Shown here piece by piece: positions 16,810-25,423 of a stretch of 64,000 nucleotides of DNA. The stretch lies in the NCBI RefSeq assembly GCF_000968375.1, contig NZ_CP009933.1:1736001-1800000 (forward strand), given 5' to 3'. Within the stretch, counting starts at the first letter, position 1; each line of letters begins with the position of its first letter. The notes under the pieces were generated by a model that saw only the letters and a list, made by a program, of their open reading frames with translations, was not told the origin of the DNA and did not search any database. The DNA is from Clostridium scatologenes. GTDB lineage: Bacteria; Bacillota; Clostridia; Clostridiales; Clostridiaceae. The position numbers were made by a program, and so were the translations under genes.

Positions 16810-16883
16810 AGGCTTCTTAAAAATAAAAATATATTTCTAAGAAGCCTCATTGCTTTTCAACATTCATACACTTCATTGTGTAT
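16810..16883 (-). promoter_or_regulatory. EutV (ANTAR) antitermination leader before eutS
   Basis: P1 (16866-16883) has stem ATACAC/GTGTAT and hexaloop AATGAA. P2 (16842-16855) has stem AAGC/GCTT and hexaloop AATGAG. Both loops obey the A1, G4 rule. P2 overlaps the upstream arm of a terminator (AGGCTTCTTA at 16810-16819 against 16838-16847 on the plus strand) that is followed on the minus strand by ATTTTATTT. The layout and even the P2 stem match the eutA leader. Confidence 0.9.
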
Positions 16884-16893
16884 CTATGATTAA

Positions 16894-16922
16894 ATACTAC
16901 ACTTTTTGATTAAATATGTCAA
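16894..16922 (-). promoter_or_regulatory. sigmaA promoter of eutS
   Basis: Minus-strand TTGACA (16917-16922) and TAGTAT (16894-16899) are separated by 17 bases. The predicted start of transcription falls just before P1 of the eutS leader, so the whole dual-hairpin element is in the transcript. Confidence 0.75.
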
Positions 16923-16943
16923 TATATTTTTAAAATTTTATTG

Positions 16944-18125
16944 CTATTTTCCATTATACGTCTTTTTGAGTAATTCAATTACTTCTTCAATGTTTAAACT
17001 CCTAGGATTTGTACTGCTGCATCTGTCATCTATAGACCTTTGTGAAAGTATAGTCAATTCATCATAAAATTCTTTCTTATCTAAACCTGCTTCTTTAAAT
17101 GAATTTGGTATTTTAAGATCCTTTAGCAACTTTCTTATGGCCGATATAAGATTTTTCACACCTTGTCTCACAGTTGGACATGGAAGTCCTAAAATACTTG
17201 CTATTTGTGCATATTTTTTTGCTGTATTACTATCTGAAGAATCTGAATAATTATAAATTGAATTATTTTTCATATTTGCATTAAATTCTATTACATAAGG
17301 TAATAATATAGCATTGGTTTTTCCATGAGAAAGGTGAAATCTTCCTCCTATTGTATGTGCTATTCCATGATTTATGCCTAATGAAGCTGAATTAAATGCT
17401 ATTCCAGCCATACAAGATGCATTATGCATTTTTCTTCTAGCTTCCATGTTATCCCCATGATTATATGCAGAAATTAAATTTTCAAAAACCATTTTTATGG
17501 ATTTTTCAGCTAAAGCATCTGTATAATCTGTAGACTTTAATGAAACATAAGCTTCAATTGCGTGAGTTAAAACATCCATACCTGTATCTGCTGTAATAAA
17601 ATCTGGAACAGTTTTTACAAGCTCTGCATCAAGTATTGCTTCATCCGCTAAAAGTTCATCTGAAATTAAAGGATATTTTACGCCTTTTTTTCTGTCTGTT
17701 ATAACTGAAAAATTTGTAACTTCCGATCCAGTACCACTTGTAGTTGGTATAGCAATAAATTTAACATTTTTCTTATTTATATTATTTGCCAATTGATTTG
17801 ATACTTTATTTTTAAATAAACATATAGCTTTTGCTGTATCAATGGCGGACCCTCCACCTAAAGCTACTACAACATCTGGATCAAATTCTATCATAACCTT
17901 TACACCTTTGATTATATTTTCTATAGGCGGATCTGGTACTACATCTGAAAATATTGATAAATCCATATCTTCTTTTTTAAATTTGTCAACTATCTTATTT
18001 ATAGCACCTGATTCAACCATAAAAGGATCTGTTACTATAAATACCTTATTATATTGTAATTCACTCAACCTTTTTAAAGACCCTTCTCCAAAAAAAATAT
18101 TTGTTTTTAATTTAAAATCTTCCAT
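16944..18125 (-). CDS. eutG: Iron-containing alcohol dehydrogenase EutG
   Basis: This 393-aa group III alcohol dehydrogenase reduces acetaldehyde to ethanol and so recycles NADH. The NAD-binding motif GGGSAIDTAKA is near residue 97, and the iron ligands lie in LTHAIEAYVS and GINHGIAHTIGGRFHLSHG. I chose the ATG at 18125, eight bases after GGAGG; an upstream in-frame start at 18140 has no site. It is the first gene of the locus and follows a strong promoter and the third EutV-type leader. Confidence 0.93.
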   Translation of the reverse strand: MEDFKLKTNIFFGEGSLKRLSELQYNKVFIVTDPFMVESGAINKIVDKFKKEDMDLSIFSDVVPDPPIENIIKGVKVMIEFDPDVVVALGGGSAIDTAKAICLFKNKVSNQLANNINKKNVKFIAIPTTSGTGSEVTNFSVITDRKKGVKYPLISDELLADEAILDAELVKTVPDFITADTGMDVLTHAIEAYVSLKSTDYTDALAEKSIKMVFENLISAYNHGDNMEARRKMHNASCMAGIAFNSASLGINHGIAHTIGGRFHLSHGKTNAILLPYVIEFNANMKNNSIYNYSDSSDSNTAKKYAQIASILGLPCPTVRQGVKNLISAIRKLLKDLKIPNSFKEAGLDKKEFYDELTILSQRSIDDRCSSTNPRSLNIEEVIELLKKTYNGK

Positions 18126-18228
18126 GTAAATCCTCCTCATGTTTAATATTGAAACTCTTTCTTCTGTCTTTAGGTAAGTATGCTATCATCTCAAAATCAC
18201 AGATTTTGGATGTTTGCTTAAATAAAAA

Positions 18229-18295
18229 AGCTCCACAGGAAATTTACTTTCCTATGGAGCTACTTTGCTTCTTTCAAATGCACTACATTGTACAT
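18229..18295 (-). promoter_or_regulatory. EutV (ANTAR) antitermination leader before eutG
   Basis: P1 (18278-18295) has a 6-bp stem with one G-U pair and hexaloop AATGTA. P2 (18258-18269) has stem AGC/GCT and hexaloop AAAGTA. Both have A1 and G4. P2 overlaps the 5' arm of a 14-bp terminator stem with one mismatch (18229-18242 with 18248-18261), followed on the minus strand by TTTTTT. A further short hairpin, CAAAATC/GATTTTG at 18192-18208, lies between it and eutG. Confidence 0.88.
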
Positions 18296-18331
18296 TAAAA
18301 AATTTTTAATTTTTACAAATTTTCAACTGTA

Positions 18332-18360
18332 ATTATATAATTTTCAATGAATTATGTCAA
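18332..18360 (-). promoter_or_regulatory. Consensus sigmaA promoter of eutG
   Basis: Minus-strand TTGACA (18355-18360) and TATAAT (18332-18337) are separated by 17 bases, a perfect match to the housekeeping consensus. It lies about 37 bases upstream of P1, so regulation is expected at elongation and not at initiation. The rest of the 347-base gap between eutG and the kinase gene is AT-rich and without other signals. Confidence 0.85.
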
Positions 18361-18472
18361 TATACTTTCACATTAATTCATATTTTTTAAGAATAAATCC
18401 TACTTATAAAAACTTTTTAGTCATCATTTGTAAATATTACTATTAAAGAAATATCTATATAAACAACACTCT

Positions 18473-19429
18473 TTACAATTCTTCTATTTCTATTAACCTT
18501 GGTAATGATGCTATAGCCCCTAGTTTTGTGCATACAACAGCTCCTACTTTATTGGCAAAAGCAGTTATTTCTTCTATTTTTTCAAACTTTTCTATTAAAG
18601 ACTTGGGATCTTCAAGTTCAGCTATTTTATACAAAAATGCTCCAACAAAGGCATCTCCTGCACCTGTGGAATCTATAGCTTTTATTTTTATACTACTAAT
18701 TATGGCAGACTTTTTACCGTTTGATATTAAAGTCCCTTCTTTTCCTAAAGTTACAGCTACAATTTTAGCTCCTAGCTTGTGAAGCATCTCTAATCCTTTA
18801 TTTAAATCATCTTCTCCTGATATAATTTTTATTTCTTCATCACTTACCTTTACTAAATCAGCATACTTCATGCAAAGTTTAGATGTTTCTATAAATTCTT
18901 CGGTCCTTCCTTTCCACAGGTCTATTCTATAATTAGGATCAAAAGATATAAATATATTTTGTTTTTCTGCAATATCCATAACTTTTAAATAAGTTTTTTT
19001 CGATTCTCCACCAAGAAGTGCTGTAGCAGAACCAAAGTGTATTATTTTAGAAGTCTTTATTTTTTCTTCTTCCAATTCTTCATATTTTAATAATCCATCT
19101 GCACCTCTATTGAATATAAAATCTCTTTCACCATTGGATTTTAAAGAAACAAAAGCTAGTGTAGTATTTGAATTATTATCCATAATTAACATAGAAGTAT
19201 CTACACCTGCTTGATCTAAAGTATTCTTTAAAAACAATCCAAATGCATCCTTACCAACTTTACCTGCAAATAAAGCCTTTCCACCTAATTTAGCTATAGC
19301 TGCTGTAACATTGGCAGGTGCTCCCCCTGCTTTTTTAACAAAATTACTTCCTTCAGATAAAGTAGAGTTAACATCCGAACAAATAAAATCAATAAGCAAT
19401 TCACCTACACATAATATGTTATTATTCAT
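18473..19429 (-). CDS. PfkB-family sugar kinase (fructokinase-like)
   Basis: This 318-aa PfkB carbohydrate kinase has the first family signature GGAPANVTAAIAKLGG at about residue 35 and the second, with the catalytic aspartate, in DSTGAGDAFVGAFL near residue 255. The opening ILCVGELLIDFIC and the spacing fit fructokinase (ScrK-like) best, but ribokinase-type substrates cannot be excluded. The start is the ATG at 19429 after AGGAGG. Upstream on the minus strand two TTGCAA words (19453-19458 and 19463-19468) could be part of an operator. It stands alone and is unrelated to the eut locus. Confidence 0.85.
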   Translation of the reverse strand: MNNNILCVGELLIDFICSDVNSTLSEGSNFVKKAGGAPANVTAAIAKLGGKALFAGKVGKDAFGLFLKNTLDQAGVDTSMLIMDNNSNTTLAFVSLKSNGERDFIFNRGADGLLKYEELEEEKIKTSKIIHFGSATALLGGESKKTYLKVMDIAEKQNIFISFDPNYRIDLWKGRTEEFIETSKLCMKYADLVKVSDEEIKIISGEDDLNKGLEMLHKLGAKIVAVTLGKEGTLISNGKKSAIISSIKIKAIDSTGAGDAFVGAFLYKIAELEDPKSLIEKFEKIEEITAFANKVGAVVCTKLGAIASLPRLIEIEEL

Positions 19430-19570
19430 AATCATTCCTCCTAAAATTGCAGTTGCAACAATTTGCAAATTAATCCTTACTATTTCCTACCAAAAATATA
19501 AATTCATCATTTAATTCCACTTTTCCTTCTTTTACGCCTTTAAGAAAATTAAATTTTTCTGAATTTGTTA

Positions 19571-20002
19571 TTATTTATAATACTGAAACATCTTTTGATA
19601 AAGTTCTCTTGTTTGCCTTTCATCTCCCCACGACAAAGGATCATCCGCATAACACAAAGTCCAAAATGGTTCTTTATTTTCAATTTCAGATGGCAGCGCT
19701 CTCCATATTGAGTACATTTTTGAGCCAAAGAATCGTATATCCATATCATCTTGATAATAAATTTCCTCTAACTTACTAATCAAGAAACATCCAAAGGTAT
19801 CATAATCAACATTATTCTCTAAGTAGTAGTCAAAAATAATTTTGATTGTACCTTGTATATCTAAAGTTCTCCACTCCAATTCTAATAGCAAAGCATTATC
19901 AGGATGTTTTAAGAACTGTACATCCAAATTCTCTTTATATTCTGTATCCGACACTAATCCAACATATAGCAAGATAGCATATGATAATAATATTTCGACC
20001 AT
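19571..20002 (-). CDS. Hypothetical protein, 143 aa
   Basis: I do not recognise this protein. It is soluble and acidic, rich in Leu, Tyr, Asp and Trp, with a helical N-terminus (MVEILLSYAILLYVGL) and a middle of alternating helices (TIKIIFDYYLENNVDYDTFG). The good ribosome binding site (GAGGAG) at 8 bases supports it as a real gene. The size, acidity and position in a string of small orphan genes would fit an immunity protein of a toxin system, but no toxin gene is present. That idea is speculative. Confidence 0.6.
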   Translation of the reverse strand: MVEILLSYAILLYVGLVSDTEYKENLDVQFLKHPDNALLLELEWRTLDIQGTIKIIFDYYLENNVDYDTFGCFLISKLEEIYYQDDMDIRFFGSKMYSIWRALPSEIENKEPFWTLCYADDPLSWGDERQTRELYQKMFQYYK

Positions 20003-20035
20003 AATATCTCCTCTATAAATTACTGTTTGTAATAC

Positions 20036-20503
20036 TCAATGTTGAATTGGAATCCAAATTTCAATAACAGAGTTTTGATTATTCCAATGAAAACGATAAT
20101 CATACCTTTCGAAATGTAGAAAATTATTTTGTACAAGAATATACTCACTATTTGGTAATATCTCTTTATAAATTTTTGCATAGGTTTTATATATTTTATC
20201 CATAGAACCAATATGTTCAAATACCAAATATTTTTGTGTCTCTACTTCTCTTAAAATAAAGTTCTGTGGAACAGTTATGTTTTTAGGTACAGCACAATAG
20301 TAAAAAAGAGTTCCGTTTCTTTTTCCCATAAAAGCATATTTAATCCAATTTGCAAATTGTGATAAATATGCTTTTTTTAAATTATTATTAAACTTTTTCC
20401 AAAATGTAGTACTTATTTTTATATTTTTCTTTTCATAATTTGTTAATTCAATTTCTTGCCCTATAACAGAAAATGCTTCTAATTTCTCTATTCTATACTC
20501 CAT
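20036..20503 (-). CDS. Stand-alone GyrI-like (AraC effector-binding) domain protein
   Basis: This 155-aa protein begins MEYRIEKLEAFSVIGQEIEL and ends SVIEIWIPIQH, the two ends that mark the GyrI-like small-molecule-binding fold. The middle has FYYCAVPKNITVP and YLVFEHIGSMDKIYKTY, also typical. There is no DNA-binding domain attached. Such stand-alone domains bind or hydrolyse hydrophobic drug-like molecules, or inhibit gyrase; the ligand here is unknown. GGGGG lies at a good distance from the ATG. Confidence 0.75.
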   Translation of the reverse strand: MEYRIEKLEAFSVIGQEIELTNYEKKNIKISTTFWKKFNNNLKKAYLSQFANWIKYAFMGKRNGTLFYYCAVPKNITVPQNFILREVETQKYLVFEHIGSMDKIYKTYAKIYKEILPNSEYILVQNNFLHFERYDYRFHWNNQNSVIEIWIPIQH

Positions 20504-20684
20504 TTTAAATAACCCCCTTTACTTCTTTATTTCGTATGATTCATTGTTAATAAATTTTCTTAAAAGTTTAATAATAAATAACTCCATAAATTACTATTTA
20601 TTGAGTTGTTTACATCGCTTATATATTACATTTAATTACTGTTACGACACTTTTTAAATCATAATAAGCTAAAACTTAAAGATA

Positions 20685-20753
20685 TTGAACTACCCATTAT
20701 TAGCCTAATGAGAATGATAATAACACTCCAAATTATATGAATAATTGAAAGTT
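20685..20753. repeat. 69-bp direct repeat, copy 1
   Basis: The first 33 bases are identical to those at 21399-21431. After 13 divergent bases, a 15-base identical block (AATTATATGAATAAT) and a near-match end follow. The two copies flank the gene at 20844-21317 in the same orientation, 714 bases apart. Apart from this copy, the 340-base gap 20504-20843 holds nothing I recognise. Confidence 0.85.
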
Positions 20754-20843
20754 ATATTAGGTTCTTTTAATCCCATTACGCATTCAGGAGTTATGTCATA
20801 ATTTAAGAAAATTGTGTCACATTTCTTTAATCTCTAATTTAAA

Positions 20844-21317
20844 TTATTCCTTTAATACACCCTGTTTTTCCATGTAATTGATAATTGTTTTAATATCATC
20901 TTCTTTTGCAACTGCAATATAATAATGATTATCTATTTCAACTATAATATTCTTATGGGCATCTTTTTTATTATAAGGAATATATACTTGCATATTATCA
21001 TAGAAAGTTGCGATTATAAATTTATCTGGTTTACCTTTTCTTGATTCACCTACAACAGTTAATGTATTTAAAACTTTATCCATCATTTCTTTTTGCTTAA
21101 TATGTGCTTCTTTAATCCAACTTGCTTTACAATTATCTGTTTGTAGATTTGGAATTTCCCCTTTGCTCTTTTTAATAATTGAAGTGATTTTTTCTTTAGT
21201 ATCTTCACTTATTTTTAGATAACTATTTCCTACAATACCCAAATGCCTTGCATAAGTAAAAATCATTAAAGCCATTATAACAATTAAAGCAATTGTTATC
21301 TCTTTCTTTAACTTCAA
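20844..21317 (-). CDS. Membrane-anchored hypothetical protein, 157 aa
   Basis: A single N-terminal membrane segment (EITIALIVIMALMIFTYA, about residues 5-22) is followed by a soluble domain likely outside the cell. The soluble part holds KASWIKEAHIKQKEMMDKVL, then a beta-rich end with KPDKFIIATFYDNMQVYIPY and NIIVEIDNHYYIAVAKEDD. No lipobox is present. I do not recognise the domain. The start is TTG at 21317 with a strong GGAGGGGG site. The gene is bracketed by the 69-bp direct repeats, which suggests that it arrived or was duplicated as a unit. Confidence 0.65.
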   Translation of the reverse strand: MKLKKEITIALIVIMALMIFTYARHLGIVGNSYLKISEDTKEKITSIIKKSKGEIPNLQTDNCKASWIKEAHIKQKEMMDKVLNTLTVVGESRKGKPDKFIIATFYDNMQVYIPYNKKDAHKNIIVEIDNHYYIAVAKEDDIKTIINYMEKQGVLKE

Positions 21318-21398
21318 CTTAATCCCCCTCCAATTTAATTGGTAATTTTTTACTATTGTATCACTTGCTAAATTTTATTAAATGGCACCTTCAAGGCA

Positions 21399-21467
21399 TT
21401 GAACTACCCATTATTAGCCTAATGAGAATGACTACAGTATGTCCAATTATATGAATAATAGGAAGTT
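21399..21467. repeat. 69-bp direct repeat, copy 2
   Basis: This is the second copy of the repeat at 20685-20753, in the same orientation. The blocks 21399-21431 and 21445-21459 are identical to copy 1 and the rest is diverged. No transposase or integrase gene is associated with either copy. Confidence 0.85.
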
Positions 21468-21497
21468 CATTAATTTATACTAATATTTTTATATATG

Positions 21498-21704
21498 TCA
21501 ACTCATCCCACTAGCTTTAATAGCAGACTCTTTATTTAATACTCCATCTATAACAACAAATGGGATATTTTGCTTAATTTTTGAAGGTAAATTATTATGA
21601 AATCTATAAAAGTTTTCTAATGCCCATGGATGTCCGTTATCTATAATTAGGTAAATAGCCTTACAGACGCCCAATTTCTTATTATAACTATATCCTCTTT
21701 CCAT
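21498..21704 (-). CDS. Short hypothetical ORF or gene remnant, 68 aa
   Basis: This 68-codon frame encodes a protein-like sequence (AIYLIIDNGHPWALENFYRF, QNIPFVVIDGVLNKESAIK), but the ribosome binding site is poor and I find no family. It begins 30 bases after the stop of the double-HEPN gene on the same strand, so it could be a third small gene of that operon. It could equally be the remnant of a longer gene cut by the nearby repeat. Confidence 0.3.
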   Translation of the reverse strand: MERGYSYNKKLGVCKAIYLIIDNGHPWALENFYRFHNNLPSKIKQNIPFVVIDGVLNKESAIKASGMS

Positions 21705-21734
21705 TTTCTAAAAATGAAACCTTATTTAATACTC

Positions 21735-22967
21735 TCAATCCATATAACTTCTCATTTCTGATTCCCATTCACTACGCATATCTGCTTCGTACTCTCTTTC
21801 CATTTCCGTTTCATATTCCCTAATATTATCTAGCCACAAATCACAACTATCAATAAAATGAAAAAGTCCTAATAGATAATTATAGAAGTTCGTTACATCA
21901 ATCTCTTCATCATTAAACTTATACTCATTGCTGAATGAACACGGATACCTAAACATATCACCGTTCTTATCTAGATCTTTCAAAGCCTTTATATATCTCT
22001 CAGCTAAATCTAGTGTTTCTTCCTCTTGGTTGTCTTCTTTTGAGTAGTGAAGTAACATCGGTTTAATAGACTTCCATAGGTCTTTATATAACCAATGTGA
22101 ATTTCTTTTTCTTCTAATAATCCCCTCATCAACGCTTTCTTTCATCTGCATGTGAAGAAGTCTTTTTAGTCCTATCTCTATTGCATTTCTCATTAAGAAC
22201 ACCATCGGATAAAATAACTCTTCATCTTTTGATTCTTTAAACTTTTCGAATAAAAACTTAGCAACCTCACTATATCCTGTTACCTGCTTATGAAATCCGT
22301 CACTCCAAGGTGAATCCCATAAATAACAATTATTTATACCGGAACTTGCCAATTGTAAAAACATAGGCTCTTCTTCAAGGTCTAATTCCTCTTCATCGAA
22401 CCATTCACTAAAAATCATTTTATTCAAGATGCTATAGCAATATATAAGTCTATTACCCATATGCCAAACATCTAAGGCCTTACCACCATATTGTTGCATG
22501 AAATCATCTTTAAATGGGTATCTGAAAAGGTCAGAACTAGAGTCTACTACCTCTATGCTATCCAAATACTTCTCTAACCACACTCGATTAGCTTCATTCA
22601 GCTCTTCAACCCCATATCTACTTTTATAGGTATTGTATAACCCTTTTATATTATGTTTATTAGCAATAAACATGTACTGCAGCTCACTTTTCGTAGCTCC
22701 TTTTATTGCCAATCCTGCTTTTACCAATAATTCTATAGCCTGTCGTATCATATAAACACCAGGCATAAACCACATATCATACTTAATGTTATTGTTGTGT
22801 TGAACTTCTATAACCTCTCTTAGGGTTATATACCCTGCATTCATGTACTGCCTAGATAGCTTTATATAGTCTTCAGCAGGTTTTTTACTCCACTTTATAT
22901 GTATTTTCGTTTCTTCATTTAATATCTCTTTAATATCTTTGCCTTTTTCAATCCAAACATATTCCAT
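21735..22967 (-). CDS. Protein with two tandem HEPN-like repeats
   Basis: This 410-aa helical protein has an internal duplication. Repeat 1 (about residues 65-185) has MIRQAIELLVKAG, HNIKGLYNTYK and DLFRYP. Repeat 2 (about 250-385) has LMRNAIEIGLKRL, HWLYKDLW and DMFRYP. The pattern Arg-x-Ala-Ile-Glu followed by His-x-x-x-Leu is that of HEPN-type four-helix domains, many of which are ribonucleases or partners in toxin and phage-defence systems. I do not see a clean Rx4-6H catalytic motif, so activity is open. The C-terminus is a strongly charged helix rich in Glu, Met and Arg. It lies 163 bases downstream of the KAP-like NTPase on the same strand. Confidence 0.6.
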   Translation of the reverse strand: MEYVWIEKGKDIKEILNEETKIHIKWSKKPAEDYIKLSRQYMNAGYITLREVIEVQHNNNIKYDMWFMPGVYMIRQAIELLVKAGLAIKGATKSELQYMFIANKHNIKGLYNTYKSRYGVEELNEANRVWLEKYLDSIEVVDSSSDLFRYPFKDDFMQQYGGKALDVWHMGNRLIYCYSILNKMIFSEWFDEEELDLEEEPMFLQLASSGINNCYLWDSPWSDGFHKQVTGYSEVAKFLFEKFKESKDEELFYPMVFLMRNAIEIGLKRLLHMQMKESVDEGIIRRKRNSHWLYKDLWKSIKPMLLHYSKEDNQEEETLDLAERYIKALKDLDKNGDMFRYPCSFSNEYKFNDEEIDVTNFYNYLLGLFHFIDSCDLWLDNIREYETEMEREYEADMRSEWESEMRSYMD

Positions 22968-23130
22968 CTTTACATGTTAACTCCTTCTTATATCATATTT
23001 ATTGAACAGCCTTCTAAAAAGATCTTCAATCATCTTATCCTTATCCAACTAATGTTTACGCTTCTTATGAGAAAATGATAATTGTAATATACTAGATATT
23101 CAAAGTTTTTTTGGAATAAAGATGCTATTT

Positions 23131-24828
23131 TTATTCAGTTTCTTGTATATCGATTGTATAAAATTCTTGCTCAGCTTCATATTGCATCTTTCTATCCAAT
23201 TCTAAATCAAATTGTTCATATTTCTTAATTTTTGTAATTTTAGTTTCATTCTTAATTCGATTCCTAAAAAAATTGCTAATAAGTTCACTATCTGCTTTGC
23301 TAATTAAAGTACTGATTTTATTTGATATTTCATCAGAATAATTTTCCACTAGCTGATTAAAATAATAGTCAAAGATACATTCAAAATCTTCAATTCTATT
23401 GATTCCATTCAAATTATAAAGTTTCAATAATTCTTCATAATTTTTACTATTCTTTGCTTCTTGAAGCTTATTATTAATAAAGTTCTGAAATTTTTCTGAA
23501 CATTTTTGATTTATTTCTTCAATAAATAGTTTAATGTTATCATCACATTCTATTTCGTTTCCAGAATAATCAATATTATTCCACAGCGAATAATCAATAG
23601 CTGTATATACTATATATTTTTCTGGTGAGTACAAGTCTAGTGCAATTTCAAATAATTTTTTTAATGTATCATTGTCAATAATTTTAATTTCATATAGTGC
23701 ATTCACTATCGAAATGACATTTTCCTGTCTTATGAAATATTCTAAACTTTTATCTTTTATCTTAATCTTTATTTTCTTTATTAGGCTTTCAAATTCTCTT
23801 TCGCTAAGTCTATATGCATTATATATACTTCTAATATCATCTCTAATTTCAGAATTGTATACAAAATATTCCTTAAATTCATCCTTCTTGATCTCTTCAT
23901 TTCCAATAACTTTATTTATAGTTTTATATATATTATATTTGTCATAATTCATAGAATTTTTATTTTCATTTTTATTGCGGAAATAGTGGTCATAAATAAC
24001 AGCTTTACAAATTATCAAAACATCCTCATCAGCCTTATAAGGTTCTAGATATTTTTCTAATCTCATAATTAATTCTACATATTTTATAAAAACTCTTAAA
24101 TTATGTATTCTGTTTATTAAAAAAGTTTTCTTCCCGGAAGCTGCTTTTCCAAAGGATATATTATTGTTCAAATATACATTGATAATTTCATCTCTATCTT
24201 CTATTCCCATATTTTTCAAAATGAATACTAATGTGTTCTTATCAATGTTATCGATTCTAATTAAGTAATCTATAACCTTCTCTTTATATTTATTTAAAGT
24301 TTCAACATCCTTTTCATCTATCTTATCAGTATTACCAATTATGAGTATATCAAAATTTTTTGATGCTCGTTCAATCAAGCCTAATAGACTTTTCATTTCT
24401 ATTGAGTCTGACTTTCTTTCAATATCATCAAAGCAAATAATTTTACGTTTATTTCCAACTATATCCAGTTTAATATCATCAATTGAAAATGAGTTAAGAT
24501 AGCTATCAATACTTACTCCTAGAAACTTATCACTTAAATCACTAAGAATTTTCTGTGTTGCTTTAGCAAATCCACTATCCTCATTAAGTTTTTTCAATCC
24601 TGGGATTGAATGGATTAAAATAGATTTTTCTATATCTCTAACAGAATTTTTGCCGAATACTGATGTATAAATAAATTCATTTTCATTTTTCGAAAAATAA
24701 TTATGTATAAAATAAGTTTTCCCTATTCCCCAAGCTCCATCAATAAATACGCTTGTTTTTTTACTTGAGTGCATACTCCATTTATTAAATATTCTATCTA
24801 AAGCACTTGTTGCTTCTAAGGTATTCAT
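23131..24828 (-). CDS. KAP-like P-loop NTPase, 565 aa
   Basis: The N-terminal NTPase domain has a Walker A motif GAWGIGKT (residues 31-38), a Walker B motif IICFDDIER (130-138) and a sensor-like LIIGNTDKI near 165. This is the arrangement of KAP-type and related STAND-like NTPases, which often sit in defence loci. The remaining 350 residues are helical, very rich in Lys, Asn, Ile and Glu, and unmatched. There are no membrane segments. GGAGG precedes the ATG at 8 bases. With the double-HEPN gene it forms a two-gene unit; NTPase plus HEPN is a recurrent pairing in phage defence. Function is inferred from families and context only. Confidence 0.7.
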   Translation of the reverse strand: MNTLEATSALDRIFNKWSMHSSKKTSVFIDGAWGIGKTYFIHNYFSKNENEFIYTSVFGKNSVRDIEKSILIHSIPGLKKLNEDSGFAKATQKILSDLSDKFLGVSIDSYLNSFSIDDIKLDIVGNKRKIICFDDIERKSDSIEMKSLLGLIERASKNFDILIIGNTDKIDEKDVETLNKYKEKVIDYLIRIDNIDKNTLVFILKNMGIEDRDEIINVYLNNNISFGKAASGKKTFLINRIHNLRVFIKYVELIMRLEKYLEPYKADEDVLIICKAVIYDHYFRNKNENKNSMNYDKYNIYKTINKVIGNEEIKKDEFKEYFVYNSEIRDDIRSIYNAYRLSEREFESLIKKIKIKIKDKSLEYFIRQENVISIVNALYEIKIIDNDTLKKLFEIALDLYSPEKYIVYTAIDYSLWNNIDYSGNEIECDDNIKLFIEEINQKCSEKFQNFINNKLQEAKNSKNYEELLKLYNLNGINRIEDFECIFDYYFNQLVENYSDEISNKISTLISKADSELISNFFRNRIKNETKITKIKKYEQFDLELDRKMQYEAEQEFYTIDIQETE

Positions 24829-25423
24829 AATACTTCCTCCATTTATTCTTTATTTTTATAATATATACTTGCATCATTATTAAACTATAGAAAATGTAAA
24901 GTATAATTATCATATGGTTTTTATGCGCAAATATAGTTAACTTCCCATTATAGACATAATTACTATAATTAAAATACATTACATACGTTATAATATTTTT
25001 AATCAAATTATACCATATTGCCCATATTAATACTTATATTTACAAAATAAAATTTATTTACCTTTATTTCGAATATTGCTTAACATCATGTAACCCATAT
25101 TAATTTTATACAACCTATATAAAAGCATAACTCCAACAGATCTGTCTTGCTGCAGAAATCCATATGGACATGTCTTTTTAATACCCATACATGCAGATTT
25201 TTACAGCAAACAATTCCCAACCCACACACTCTGCCGAATATCCAAATAAAGGACTAGCTTTTATTCTGACAGGAGGAAGAATTAAAACTTGTCTATATCC
25301 TCTTGTATTTTTATTTTGTAAATTAACAACAGCCTGTATCTATTTTCAAATACAAGCTGCTGTTATCATTCATTATTTTATTTAAATTTATCTTAGAAAT
25401 CATAAATTAATTTGTAATTTCAT
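24829..25423. other. Long AT-rich intergenic region with a terminator-like hairpin
   Basis: No convincing gene is present in this stretch. Imperfect arms with AACAGC...TGTAT and ATACA...GCTGCTGTT (about 25328-25367) form a terminator-like hairpin followed by a T-rich tract on the plus strand. A 64-codon plus-strand frame here has low-complexity composition and I do not call it. The region separates the defence-like pair from the gene fragment and inverted repeat upstream. Confidence 0.4.

Noticed and set aside
19549..19749. 66-codon frame overlapping the 143-aa gene
   Set aside because: It is a different frame of the gene at 19571-20002, which has the ribosome binding site.
25191..25385. 64-codon plus-strand frame
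   Set aside because: Its ribosome site is poor, the composition is low-complexity and it runs into a terminator-like hairpin.
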